Origin: Lysobacter_I brunescens
GTDB taxonomy: Bacteria > Pseudomonadota > Gammaproteobacteria > Xanthomonadales > Xanthomonadaceae
Reading direction: 5' to 3'
Length of the DNA: 64,000 nucleotides
NCBI RefSeq assembly: GCF_042677005.1
Contig: NZ_JBHTIF010000002.1
Location: forward strand, 310,001 to 374,000
Both the position numbers and the translations under genes were made by a program. The notes under the pieces were generated by a model. It saw only the letters and a list, made by a program, of their open reading frames with translations, ran no database searches and was not told the origin of the DNA. Every line of letters starts with the position of its first letter. Position 1 is the stretch's first letter. Of this stretch, positions 52,001 through 60,163 are shown in pieces.

Positions 52001-52485
52001 AGGAAGACGCTGGCATGACTGGAGTCGAATGCGTTCAGGCCGACATACGGACTGCCTGTGGTCCAGATTTTCCTTGCCACAGCAACCCGGCGATAATGAT
52101 CCTGATACACCACCCGGGCAACCAGTCGATATCCTCGCTTGCGGATCGTTTCGATGTATCGCGGGGATTTGGGGTCGTCGCCGAAGACCTTGCGTAGATG
52201 CGTAATCGCTTTGTGCACCGGATTCTCGGCCTGCATCACGTCTATGTGCGGGTCGGCGACGTTGTCTTCTGCGTGCGCTCTGCCTATCCAGGCCCGGATG
52301 TAAAGATTGACTGCGCTGAGCACTTCATTGTTCTGCGCCGCACTGGCAAGTGCGATGAGGACCTCCATGATCCTCGGCTCGATCGCATGCTCCTCATCAT
52401 TGATCGAGATGATCAATCGATCGGGATAGACCATCGCATCGCCGACGCGAAAGTGCGATTGATTGTGAGTTGGCTTCTTTGGCAT
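49084..52485 (-). CDS. winged-helix / nSTAND1-like NTPase / TPR-like membrane regulator, cassette 1
   Basis: 1133 residues. OmpR/CadC-type winged helix about 10-125 (hallmark RYIETIRKRGYRLVARV); nSTAND1-like NTPase from about 144 (GSPYVGLNAFDSSHASVFLG) with Walker A GASGCGKTS at 190-198 and Walker B LLLVIDHAEA at 297-306; ALPLLQHTLQMLYERR helix and a SHEALLRRWPRA winged-helix-like block at about 527; one transmembrane helix near 615-636; TPR-like helical C-terminus 660-1133. It resembles CadC-like membrane transcription factors with a built-in STAND switch. The C-terminal half has markedly lower GC than the N-terminal half. Confidence 0.85.
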   Translation of the reverse strand: MPKKPTHNQSHFRVGDAMVYPDRLIISINDEEHAIEPRIMEVLIALASAAQNNEVLSAVNLYIRAWIGRAHAEDNVADPHIDVMQAENPVHKAITHLRKVFGDDPKSPRYIETIRKRGYRLVARVVYQDHYRRVAVARKIWTTGSPYVGLNAFDSSHASVFLGRSRTTGELIEAVRRQLDQQRRLVLVVGASGCGKTSLVNAGAIPILTEKGGYDGLRALSVARCDLAGTRREDALPRLAAALMQWTLDRREILPPQPVETLAGTLRGQPESLPDTLEDAFRRHASRDMSALSHPHLLLVIDHAEAIVADPSFGSDDHAEIDRFLHHLCESRHVCVIVIVRGDFYLALAEALPGMTERKSGDGHVDVLAPRTGEIGDIIRIPAASAGLEFQQHPESKDYLDDVLLRAAVAQPDALPLLQHTLQMLYERRNTSMQLCFDAYQAIGGLEGALAHHAEQIFTGLPDEIQASLDQVLSRIVVMQPEDDRVSARRIARHILDAPAIALSEAFVQARLFVAEHENGNAHYRVSHEALLRRWPRAVEWISENRRLLLARIRLHRASKRWADEGRRDDHLITSRDELREAESAATASGDGISEDEATFIARSNRIQNIRRRIRSASIAMLGSLTVATSVLWMTARQASQEAIEHRRNSQRISANVLGELADAIRPTNKLELLDLIATEALESLSPQKIEDLNESELLNRAKSLRIVAEVKIKQGKIAIARQTLIAAAHSAKAAASSKSKNVQGMNEYGQIAYYLGYCDYLSGDLDGAERNWRDYLENSNLLIAKDPRNPEWIIEKSYAIDNIGTIEKERGKNESAARLFSKSATLKSEAIQLAPDRPDWIKDLTDTRSKIASIKESTGNLVESAMQNSQDQAALRIAVTHDPGNMNLLRWLGNSLARSANLAMSMGDKDNASMKIAESISILNRVTESTSMDASARRDLAYALMISGDIARSQEGLEIASKQYHNAASILDSLLESEDTVLEWKRLHSLIKMRIFRDSPKKLQEESVFRSALKSLESLEAITPQEHSARMAVIEARIAASSFLIANGNRKKAETMIERTIAELKSSADEKNTRIASAWIALHVLRGTPEEASSQSDWLKLIGYDQSTAWAMAGHINHSHKRNPEKYGVSSR

Positions 52486-52787
52486 GACGGCGATTCCAGT
52501 CCGGGCGGCCGTTCAATGTGGATGGCGCAGATCTTTGAGCGCATGGCATGCATGCGCCGATCCGATCACGCTGTATGCGGATGCGCGCTGCGTTTGTGTC
52601 GGTGGGACCGTGGGCGCTGGTCAGCGACTGCGCCGGGGAAGTCCACGTGTGCGTGGACATGTCCGTTGCGCGCCTTTCGTTCGATGCGAATACGTACGTC
52701 CTGATCCATTCCCTGCCCCCTGTGGCTGAGGATCACCTGCGCGTCGAGCCTAGCAGAGCGAATATCGGTGCGAGAAGGGGCCGGACG
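52486..52787. other. 302-base gap between cassettes 1 and 2
   Basis: No gene seen. A perfect 7-bp palindromic stem GTCCACG-TGTG-CGTGGAC lies at 52641-52658 and could be a terminator for the gene to the right or an operator for the regulator to the left. The regulator promoter must lie here. Confidence 0.45.
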
Positions 52788-53687
52788 TCATGCTTCAGTG
52801 TGCGATAGGGAGCGCCGCTCGTCGTCCAGCAGGCCGGCCCGGATCGCGTCGGCGTAGCGGGCCGGTTCGGCACCGTTGGCGATGATCCGCTCCAGCGACC
52901 AGATCGCGCCGCCGCCGAGGCGGGCTTCGCGGGCGTGGCCGCGCATGGATTCCCTGATTTCCTGCGGCATGTTCTCCGCCCATTCGGCGGCGATGATGAA
53001 ACCGCTGGCGTCGAAGCCGGGGGCGGCTGACTCGAAGGCGGTCGCCCAGTCCCCGGGAACGTTGCCGCTGCCCTTGGCGTGGCATTGCAGGTGGCAGCGG
53101 CGCACGCGTCCGGGATGGCGCGCGTGCAGCGCCGCGAAGGCGGTGACCCAGAACTCGCGGAACATGCTGGGACGCAGGGCGAGGTCGAAACCGAGGTCCG
53201 CGAGCAGCGAGGCGAAGGCGACGAAGGAGTCGTGGTCGTAGGTGTCTTCGCAGCACAGTTCGATGCTGTCCAGCCATGGCATCGCATCGCGCAGCGCGAT
53301 GAGGTTGCGTCGCAGCCCGCTGTCGACGAAGGCCGCGCCATGGCGGGCGTGCAGCAGGCGGATCGCGCGGAAGTCCTGATGGCCCGCGCCGCCGAAGACC
53401 AGGGCGATGCGCAGGCTCTGTGTGCCGGCGGCACGGGCCAGGGTGTCGGGCCAGTCGGGCGGTCCGACGTAGCGGCCATCGGAGAAGAGCAGGGTGTCGT
53501 TGTAGCGCAGTTCGCCTGCGATGACCCAGCTCTCGTCGAACTTGCCCTCGTCGCGGCCCACGTGCAGCAGGCCGAGGCTCAGCGCATCGAATCCGGCCGC
53601 ACTGACGTCGCCGAGCATGCGCGCCAGGGTCGATCGCGGGAGGCCCGGATCGAACTCCTCTTCGGCATGCAGGACGATGGCGGTCAT
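52788..53687 (-). CDS. GH18-like TIM-barrel protein with degenerate active site, last gene of cassette 2
   Basis: 299 residues, no signal peptide. The order of blocks follows GH18 proteins: DALSLGLLHVG, RIALVFGGAGHQDFRAIRLL (as SxGG strand), FVDSGLRRNLIALRDAMPWL then DSIELCCEDTYDHDSF where a chitinase has DGxDxDxE, CHLQCHAKGSGNVPGDWATA, and the C-terminal GGGAIWSLERII barrel closure. The catalytic DxxDxDxE pattern is broken, so a sugar-binding chi-lectin or other role is more likely than chitinase activity. It follows the XRE gene by 111 bases. Confidence 0.6.
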   Translation of the reverse strand: MTAIVLHAEEEFDPGLPRSTLARMLGDVSAAGFDALSLGLLHVGRDEGKFDESWVIAGELRYNDTLLFSDGRYVGPPDWPDTLARAAGTQSLRIALVFGGAGHQDFRAIRLLHARHGAAFVDSGLRRNLIALRDAMPWLDSIELCCEDTYDHDSFVAFASLLADLGFDLALRPSMFREFWVTAFAALHARHPGRVRRCHLQCHAKGSGNVPGDWATAFESAAPGFDASGFIIAAEWAENMPQEIRESMRGHAREARLGGGAIWSLERIIANGAEPARYADAIRAGLLDDERRSLSHTEA

Positions 53688-53798
53688 GCGATGGCTCCTG
53701 GGCGGGCCGGGCGGGCGGGAAGCGGAGATATACAGGTGGTCCTGCCAGGCGCCGACCGCGGGCGGTCCCGATCCGAGACCGGTGTCGGTGCCCCGGAC

Positions 53799-54176
53799 TC
53801 AGGCGACCAGTGGCTGCGGCGATGCGGCCGGGTCCCGGGGGCGCAGGATGTCGCCCACCGGCACGTCGAAGCAGCGGGCCAGTTCGCGGGCCACGCGATA
53901 GCGGACCGCGTGACCGGCCTCGGCGCGCTTGATCGTGGCGATCGAGACCCGGATGTTGCGGCGCCAGCATTCGTCGGCGAGATCCTGCTGGCTCATCAGG
54001 CGGGCGGTCCGCAGGCGGCGCAGCACGCCGCTGTCCAGGATCACGCTGCCATGGTTCCGGGCTTCGCCCGGCATCGACACCGGGACCGCGTGGAACAGGG
54101 CGGTCGGGTCCAGGGCGGCCTGGAAGTGCGGAAGGGCGGTGTGCGTATCCTGGATGGCTGAGACGGTGAGCGTCAT
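53799..54176 (-). CDS. XRE-type helix-turn-helix protein, cassette 2
   Basis: 125 residues. Variable N-terminal tail, then the HTH core LRRLRTARLMSQQDLADECW with RRNIRVSIATIKRAEAGHAV and RYRVARELARCFDVPVGDIL. It is closest in sequence and position to the proteins at 47.2 and 59.7 kb. The upstream gap has the conserved box at 54322-54344 and two hairpins. Function as a cassette regulator is inferred. Confidence 0.85.
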   Translation of the reverse strand: MTLTVSAIQDTHTALPHFQAALDPTALFHAVPVSMPGEARNHGSVILDSGVLRRLRTARLMSQQDLADECWRRNIRVSIATIKRAEAGHAVRYRVARELARCFDVPVGDILRPRDPAASPQPLVA

Positions 54177-54222
54177 CGTGGGGTCCTCGGTGCGTGGTGC
54201 GTCACGGATCTGGGCGATGCCT

Positions 54223-54242
54223 CGGTCCGGAATGCCGGACCG
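54223..54242 (-). other. hairpin in the leader of the cassette 2 XRE gene
   Basis: Perfect 8-bp arms CGGTCCGG / CCGGACCG with an AATG loop. A second palindrome, GATGCCC-C-GGGCATC, lies at 54293-54307 next to the conserved box. Confidence 0.5.
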
Positions 54243-54321
54243 GCGGTGGCCGCCGGGGCCAGCCCGGGAGCGGGCCGCCAGGGCAGGACCACGATGCCCC
54301 GGGCATCCTTTTCGCGCCTTT

Positions 54322-54344
54322 CGGAAACCTTACGGTTTGCAAGT
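54322..54344 (-). promoter_or_regulatory. conserved 23-bp box upstream of XRE gene, cassette 2
   Basis: On the plus strand CGGA, 14 bases starting AACCT, then CAAGT, with GAAAGG downstream on the plus strand. This copy contains a perfect dyad AAACC-TTAC-GGTTT. It lies between the terminator of the DPQ gene and the XRE start, 146 bases upstream. Confidence 0.65.
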
Positions 54345-54442
54345 CGTTGTTTTTGAAAGGGCAGGCTGTCGCGGGTGACAGGCTCCGAAAGCCAGTCAGG
54401 AACCGCCGTGCTGCTTCCGGAAAGGCCGTGTCGGGGCCCGGG

Positions 54443-54470
54443 AACGACAAAGCCCGCCTTGCGGCGGGCC
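54443..54470 (-). terminator. rho-independent terminator after the cassette 2 DPQ gene
   Basis: On the minus strand a perfect 7-bp stem GCCCGCC / GGCGGGC (loop GCAA) is followed by TTTGTCGTT. It separates the DPQ gene from the XRE gene, so the XRE gene needs its own promoter. Confidence 0.75.
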
Positions 54471-54506
54471 TGGTCGGAGAGCAGGGGCAACGATGACGCG
54501 GGTGGA

Positions 54507-55370
54507 TCAGTCCGGATCCGGGTTGTTGCCGACCTGCGGATCGCAGTCGTGGATGGTATGCGGATCGGTGCCGATGTCGCAGACGTAGACCGTGAAGTAG
54601 GTCTGGTTCGCGGATGTGGTGTCGAAGGTGAAGGCGAAGACCACGCTGGTGGTGCCCTCCCCGAACCCGCCGCTCTCGCCAGGTTCCGGGGTCGGCACCG
54701 GCTGGACCACGCTCGAGGCGTACTCGCTGATGTAATAGCGCCAGGCGTACTGCGACCTGTCGACCACCAGGTTCACCGTCAGGGTGTCATCGGTCGTGCC
54801 CTTCGGGAATTCGAAGGCCCCATCCGCGTTCAGGTTGGTGTAGCTGTAGCCACGGAAGCTGCCGTCCCCGTTGGTCCGCACCGTCAGCGTGGTCGTGATG
54901 TTGGCCGAGGGGCCGTTGACCACCGCATTGGTTGCCGAATCGACCTTGATGATGCTGGCCGTGGCGAGCGCGAGCAGGTCCGGGTCGGGGTTGTTGCCCA
55001 CCTGGGGGTCGACGTCGGACGGCCTGCCCTTGGCCCCGCATTCGTCGGTGATCTCGAAGATCAGGTCCGCGCTGATCTTCTGCCCGTTGAACTGGAAGGT
55101 CAGGTCGAGCTTGTCGCTGTCGAGGCCCTTGTCCTTGACCTGCACGTCGGGGGCATCGTACGTGTACCCGACGAAAACGAAGTCGCCCGGGATGCTGTCC
55201 TCGTCGATGCGGCACTTGAGCACGCGCGAGGCGCGCTTCGAATGGAATTCGATCGACGTCGGCGACGTCGTGTAGGTCAGGTTCCCTGAGGAATCGCGGC
55301 CGGTGATCTTCACCTTCAAGGTCTTGCTGGCGGTGTCTGTGGCGGTCACGGTCGCGCTGGGCGTGGACAT
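54507..55370 (-). CDS. two-unit DPQ-motif protein (fused duplicate), cassette 2
   Basis: 287 residues, no signal peptide, very rich in T, S, D and V, consistent with beta sandwiches. Unit 1 (1-131) ends DVDPQVGNNPDPD; unit 2 (132-287) ends DCDPQVGNNPDPD at the protein terminus. The first tail sits where a stop would be expected, suggesting fusion of two adjacent genes like those of cassette 1. Unit 1 has LKVKITGRDSSGNLTYTTSP and LDLTFQFNGQKISADLIFEI; unit 2 has SVVFAFTFDTTSANQTYFTV. Family not recognised. It is 201 bases downstream of the cassette 2 regulator. Confidence 0.72.
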   Translation of the reverse strand: MSTPSATVTATDTASKTLKVKITGRDSSGNLTYTTSPTSIEFHSKRASRVLKCRIDEDSIPGDFVFVGYTYDAPDVQVKDKGLDSDKLDLTFQFNGQKISADLIFEITDECGAKGRPSDVDPQVGNNPDPDLLALATASIIKVDSATNAVVNGPSANITTTLTVRTNGDGSFRGYSYTNLNADGAFEFPKGTTDDTLTVNLVVDRSQYAWRYYISEYASSVVQPVPTPEPGESGGFGEGTTSVVFAFTFDTTSANQTYFTVYVCDIGTDPHTIHDCDPQVGNNPDPD

Positions 55371-55571
55371 CGGGAACTCCTGTGTGCAATGGGGCGTGGC
55401 CGATCAGGGCGATCGGACGAGGCGGCGAAACGGGCCGGAGTATCGCATGGCATCAATGGCGGCTTCACCGGGCGAGTCTCGATGGACCGGCATCGATGCG
55501 CATCGGACTCTGGGCGGTCATTGTCGCGCGCGCGGTCGTCAGGACGGTCGCGGCAAGGGATCGCATCGGGA

Positions 55572-58500
55572 TCAGTTCGTGGCCCGGGCGGCGACCGGCA
55601 CCGGCCATCCATTCGCCACCGCGATGCCGCGTTCCTCCAGGCGCCTGCGTGCATCGATGACCGCGGCGTCGCGTCCGAGCAGTTGGTGCGCTTCGATCCA
55701 GGGCGCGAGGATCTTGGGATCCGAGGACGCGGTGGCGCTGGCCCGCAGGCGGGTGATCAGGTCTTCGGCCTGGCGCGATGCGGCAGCGGTATCGCCCATG
55801 TCGGCGAAGGTGCGCGCCAGTTCGATGCCCAGGCGGGCGAAGGCGCGCAGGCCGGACATGTCGTCCGGCGCCTGGTCGAGCAGTGCGCGCAGATCCCCCG
55901 CGGCGCGCGACATGCCGCGCATGTCGCCGTCGAGCCAGGCCAGCCGGAACCGGATCAGCGCATCCAGGCGCTGCCAGGCCGGAAGCCGTGCGCTGCGCGC
56001 CTGTGCGGACTGCAGATGGACCTGTGCCTGGGCGAGCAGCGGGCGCGCGGCTGGATCGTTGCCGGCGAGCAGTTCCACTTCCGCAGCCTCCAGATAGGCG
56101 TGCGCAAGGTCGCGTCGCCATCCCTGGTTGCTGGCATCGCTGCGGATCAGGCGCGACAGGCGGTCGATGCCTTCGCGCGCCTGTGCCCGCGCTTCGTCGG
56201 TGCGCCTGAGGATACCGAGCAGTTGCGCGCTGCTGCGCAGGCGGATCGCCAGCTGGCGTTCCCAGGCGCGCGCTTCGGGATTCCGGGTGAGCATGCCGCG
56301 CAGCAGTGCGATCTGTTCGCTGTATCCGGCGGCGGCATCGTCGAACTGGCCCAGGGTTTCCTCGCCTGTGCTGATCCACGACAACGTATCGATCAGTTCG
56401 TAGCGCAGGCCGTCGTCGTCGGGGCGCGCGGCGATCGCCTGTTTCTTCAGCGCGGCGGAGCGGCGGAAGAATTCGATGGCTTCGCGGGTGCGTCCCTGGT
56501 CCTGCGCGAGCGTGCCGAAGTTGTTCAGCGCGTAGGAGTGCTCCAGTTGCCTGTGCGGATCGCCGGGCGTGCGCTCCAGCAGCCTGCGGGTGGCGTCCAG
56601 ATAGGTCGCCCAGTGCGCCTGCGCATCGCTGAAGCGTTTCTGTCGATAGCGGTAATAGCCCAGCCAGTAGCCCGCGAGCCCGGATTCTTCCAGGGCGTCG
56701 ACCGAGTCCGGCGTGCGTCGCAGTGCGGCCGCGGCGGCGGCATTCGCACGCACGAACGCGGATTCGGCATCTTCCAGCTTCGACTGTTCGAGCATGACCT
56801 CACCCAGCGTGCGCAGCGCGCGCGAGGTATTGATGAGGTCTTCGGTGCGCATGCGCTGTTCCGGTCGCTGCGCCAGCTGCGCGAGCGCCTTTGCGCTGAT
56901 GCTGTCGAGCAGTTTCAGGTTGCCCAGCGGGCGCAGCTTGTCGGCGAGTTCCACCAGCATGAAATCGGTGAGCTGGAACGCTTCCTCGCGGCGCAGTTCC
57001 GCTTCCTTCTGCGCGGTGACCGCCCACAGCGCCAGCGCGCTGGAGGTCAGCGCGAGCAGGGACAGCATCGCCACCGCAGCGGTGCGGATGCGCTTGCCGC
57101 GACGATGATGCCGCTGCGATGCGCCGAGCAGCGCGCGTTCGTCGTCGCCGAGCATGCCCGGCAGGCGTTGCGCGGCTTCCGTCGCTTCGATGAGTGGACG
57201 CCCGGCGTTGAGCAGGTGGTCCTGGCGTCGTCCTTCCTCGGCCCAGCGCCGCGTCGCATGGCGCAGTCGCGCGTGCGCCTGGAGCAGCCGGCGGTTGTCG
57301 CCCGCCCAGTCGCGCGCACGCGGCCACTGGCGCAGCAGGGCTTCATGGGCGACGCGGAACCCCGGGATGCCGTCGCTCAGCTCGCTGACGAACAAGCGCG
57401 CCTTCACGAAGGATTCGACCAGCGCACGCGCATCGTCGTCGGGCAGCGAGGACCACAGCACCCGGCGTGCGTTGATGCTGTCGCTGTCGGGATGGATGAC
57501 GATCAGCTGGGACAGCACGGCATCGAGCCGCGCCTGAGCGTCCTGCGGCAGCGACGTGAACACCTCTTCGGCGCGGTGCGCCAGCGCCCCTTCGAGTTCG
57601 CCGATCTCGTGGTACGCGGAGAAGGTCAGCGTGCCGTTCTCGTCGCGACGTTCGTACAGCGCCTGCAGCGTGTGCTGCAGCAGCGGCAGCGCATCGGGAT
57701 GCTGGGTCGCCGCATCGCGCAGCACGTCGTCGAGCCGCGCCAGCGTCTGCGGATTCTCCTCGAAACCCAGTCCCGCGAGGATCGCCGGCATGCGGATGAT
57801 CTGCGCGATCTCGCCGGGTCGCGGGGTCAGCACGTCGATGTGGCCATCGCCGGCCTTGCGTTCGGCGATCCCGGGCACGGCTTCGATCAGTTTCGGGTAG
57901 AAATCGCTGCGCGTGACCATCACCACCATGATCCGCGCGCAGTCGCACAGGCGCTGGAGCAGGGTGGCGAACGCGGCGCGCTCCTCGTCGCCAATGCCTG
58001 GTGCGGCGACCAGCGCTTCGGCATGGTCGACGATCAGCAGCAGATGCGCGCGCGGATGTTCGGCGAGGCTGCGGTCCGGATGCCGGCGGAAGGCTTCCTG
58101 CACGGTCGCGTCGATCGCCTCCGGCCGCTGCAGCAGTTCCGTGGCCAGCGTGTCCGCCCGCTGCGGCGGGAACACCTGGCGCGATTCGATCGACCAGGTG
58201 CCCAGCGCCAGCGCCAGATGCGGCAACAGGTCGCCGCCGTTGCAGCCGGCGAGGTCGCAGTAGGCCACCGACAGCGCCTGGGTGCCGTCGAAGCCGCCCG
58301 GTTGCTGCAGCAGGGGCAGCATGCCGGCACGCAGCAGCGAGGTCTTGCCGCAGCCGCTGGCGCCGACCAGCAGCACGAAGCGACGCTGGCTGTCGATCTG
58401 GTTGCGCACGGTCGCCAGCAGCTCGGCGGTCATGCGGCTGCGGCCGAAGAAGACGTCGCTGTGACTGTCGTCGAATGAGGCCAGGCCCACGTACGGGCTG

Positions 58501-58898
58501 CCGCCGGTCCAGGCGTTGCCCTGCTGCGCGCCGCGTCGATAGTCGTCCGGGAACGAAACGGTCGCGATCAACCGGTAGCCGCGCTTGCGGATCGTCTCGA
58601 TGTATTTCGGCGCGCGGCTGTCGTCGCCGACCAGCTTGCGCAGCTGCGCGATGACCTTGTGGACCGGGTTGTCGCCGTAGAACGTGCCGCGCCAGACTTC
58701 GATCAGCAACTGCTCGGCGCTGACCACTTCGCCGGCGTGCTCGGCCAGCGCGATCAGCACTTCCATCATGCGCGGCTCGAGCGCGATCTCCTCGCCGTCG
58801 ATGGCGATGGTCAGCCGTTCCGGCTGCACCAGCAGCGCGCCGATGCGGAAGCGGCCGCGCGAAGCCAGCGATCTGATCCTGTCCGAGCGTTGCGTCAT
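55572..58898 (-). CDS. winged-helix / nSTAND1-like NTPase / TPR-like membrane regulator, cassette 2
   Basis: 1108 residues. Winged helix about 12-115 (EPRMMEVLIALAEHAGEVVS, KYIETIRKRGYRL); nSTAND1-like NTPase with SPYVGLASFDDSHSDVFFGR, Walker A GASGCGKTS at 179-187, Walker B LLLIVDHAEAL at 286-296, VTRSDFYP sensor region at about 328-335; PDALPLLQHTLQALYERR; AHEALLRQWPRARDW at about 517; one transmembrane helix about 605-627 (AAVAMLSLLALTSSALALWA); TPR-like repeats to the end (e.g. HSYALNNFGTLAQDQGRTRE). Strongly similar to the regulators of cassettes 1 and 3. Confidence 0.87.
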   Translation of the reverse strand: MTQRSDRIRSLASRGRFRIGALLVQPERLTIAIDGEEIALEPRMMEVLIALAEHAGEVVSAEQLLIEVWRGTFYGDNPVHKVIAQLRKLVGDDSRAPKYIETIRKRGYRLIATVSFPDDYRRGAQQGNAWTGGSPYVGLASFDDSHSDVFFGRSRMTAELLATVRNQIDSQRRFVLLVGASGCGKTSLLRAGMLPLLQQPGGFDGTQALSVAYCDLAGCNGGDLLPHLALALGTWSIESRQVFPPQRADTLATELLQRPEAIDATVQEAFRRHPDRSLAEHPRAHLLLIVDHAEALVAAPGIGDEERAAFATLLQRLCDCARIMVVMVTRSDFYPKLIEAVPGIAERKAGDGHIDVLTPRPGEIAQIIRMPAILAGLGFEENPQTLARLDDVLRDAATQHPDALPLLQHTLQALYERRDENGTLTFSAYHEIGELEGALAHRAEEVFTSLPQDAQARLDAVLSQLIVIHPDSDSINARRVLWSSLPDDDARALVESFVKARLFVSELSDGIPGFRVAHEALLRQWPRARDWAGDNRRLLQAHARLRHATRRWAEEGRRQDHLLNAGRPLIEATEAAQRLPGMLGDDERALLGASQRHHRRGKRIRTAAVAMLSLLALTSSALALWAVTAQKEAELRREEAFQLTDFMLVELADKLRPLGNLKLLDSISAKALAQLAQRPEQRMRTEDLINTSRALRTLGEVMLEQSKLEDAESAFVRANAAAAAALRRTPDSVDALEESGLAGYWLGYYRYRQKRFSDAQAHWATYLDATRRLLERTPGDPHRQLEHSYALNNFGTLAQDQGRTREAIEFFRRSAALKKQAIAARPDDDGLRYELIDTLSWISTGEETLGQFDDAAAGYSEQIALLRGMLTRNPEARAWERQLAIRLRSSAQLLGILRRTDEARAQAREGIDRLSRLIRSDASNQGWRRDLAHAYLEAAEVELLAGNDPAARPLLAQAQVHLQSAQARSARLPAWQRLDALIRFRLAWLDGDMRGMSRAAGDLRALLDQAPDDMSGLRAFARLGIELARTFADMGDTAAASRQAEDLITRLRASATASSDPKILAPWIEAHQLLGRDAAVIDARRRLEERGIAVANGWPVPVAARATN

Positions 58899-59117
58899 GG
58901 GTCCGTGCGGGCTTCGGTTGCGGCACGGATGTTAGCAGGCTTGCACGCGCACCCGCGATGCGTCTCGCAGGCTGCGGTCCGAGACGCTCGGCCCTGCGAT
59001 GCAGTGCGCTCCAGGTATCCTCGTGGTGGTGCAGGCGATGACCGGGGTGCGTCTGCGCATCCCTTCTCGCGCCAGGCGACCGGCGCATGGCGCGGGAAGA
59101 TCGGCACGCTGCGGGGA

Positions 59118-59564
59118 TCAGGCAGCCGCTTCGGCCAGCGTCGTCAGCGCAGGCACGCTCAGCGTGGCCCACTTCTGATTCTGCCCGTGGTTCAACGGCC
59201 AGATGAGGACCGGATTGCCCGGGTTCGCGTTGCCGCCGGAGTTGTCGATCACCATGCTGGGATAGGCCTGGTTGGAGATGTACGGCGGACTGCCGACCCA
59301 GTTCCAGCGCTGGCTGTCGCGGCCGAGGACCAGTTTGGCGACGATGAGCTGGCCCTGCTGGCCGTTGAAGCCCTGGACATCGAGGCACAGGCTGGGGTCG
59401 GCGGCGAGGGTGATGTAACCGGTGTTCTGGTCCATCAGCCACTGCGACGACTTCCCGCCGATGCCCGAGAGGGTCTGGAGGGTCACGAGCGCGCCGGCGG
59501 AGACCGAGGCCACGCCGATGCAGAGGTTGGTGTTCTGCAGGCTCTGGAGAATGTAGGTACTCAT
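59118..59564 (-). CDS. single-domain ricin-type beta-trefoil lectin, next to cassettes 2 and 3
   Basis: 148 residues, a single beta-trefoil: MSTYILQSLQNTNLCIGVAS, then QWLMDQNTGYITLAADPSLC, SQRWNWVGSPPYISNQAYPS and NQKWATL. Three QxW-type motifs mark the trefoil lobes. No signal peptide, so it is cytoplasmic or exported by another route. AGGACGAAACCATC precedes the ATG. It lies 142 bases downstream of the third XRE gene in the same orientation, making it the last gene of cassette 3. Confidence 0.78.
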   Translation of the reverse strand: MSTYILQSLQNTNLCIGVASVSAGALVTLQTLSGIGGKSSQWLMDQNTGYITLAADPSLCLDVQGFNGQQGQLIVAKLVLGRDSQRWNWVGSPPYISNQAYPSMVIDNSGGNANPGNPVLIWPLNHGQNQKWATLSVPALTTLAEAAA

Positions 59565-59706
59565 GATGGTTTCGTCCTGATTGAAGTGAGGATTGACTGC
59601 GATGTGCGGCGAAGCGGGTTCCGTTGTCCCGCAAGCCCATCCTGGTCCCCTGCGAAGCGAGGCGTGGTGGCTTCGCGGTGCGTGGCCGGTGCCACTCCGG
59701 GGCGGG

Positions 59707-60093
59707 TCACGATTCCGCCGTCTCACCGGGCGAGTGGATGCGCAGGAGTCGCATCACCGGAATGTCGAAGCTGCGCGCGAATTCGCGTGCGATGCGGAAG
59801 CGTACGGGCCGCCCCGCCTCGGCGCGCTTGATCGTGGTCAGCGACAGCTGGATGTTGCGGCGCCAGCAATCGTCGGCCAGGTCCTGCTGGCTCATCAGCC
59901 GTGACTGCCGCAGGCGGCGCAGCAGAGTGGCATCGAGCATCACGTGCCCGAGGTGCAGGCGTGCCCCGGGCGGCAGCGGGGGCAGGACATCGATGGCGGT
60001 CGCCTCGCGCGGGGCGATACGCAAGGGCGTGTCTGGCACGCGATCCGGGGGAAGCGGGGCGCTGCCGTGCAAACGGCGGGGTGCGAGTTCCAT
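59707..60093 (-). CDS. XRE-type helix-turn-helix protein, cassette 3
   Basis: 128 residues. Pro/Arg-rich N-terminal tail, HTH core LRRLRQSRLMSQQDLADDCW, RRNIQLSLTTIKRAEAGRPV and RFRIAREFARSFDIPVMRLL. ATG at 60093 has AGGTGA six bases upstream; an in-frame GTG at 60102 would add three residues. The conserved box lies at 60215-60237. Confidence 0.85.
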   Translation of the reverse strand: MELAPRRLHGSAPLPPDRVPDTPLRIAPREATAIDVLPPLPPGARLHLGHVMLDATLLRRLRQSRLMSQQDLADDCWRRNIQLSLTTIKRAEAGRPVRFRIAREFARSFDIPVMRLLRIHSPGETAES

Positions 60094-60163
60094 GGTGGTC
60101 ACCTGGTCTGGAGGGCGTGGCCATCGCGGACGATGGCGGGTGGAAGGATTGCGGCCGCGGCCT

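Noticed and set aside
55389..58478. 1029-codon open frame on the plus strand
   Set aside because: It lies antisense to the cassette 2 regulator; low-complexity Arg/Ala/Gln-rich translation typical of high-GC shadow frames.
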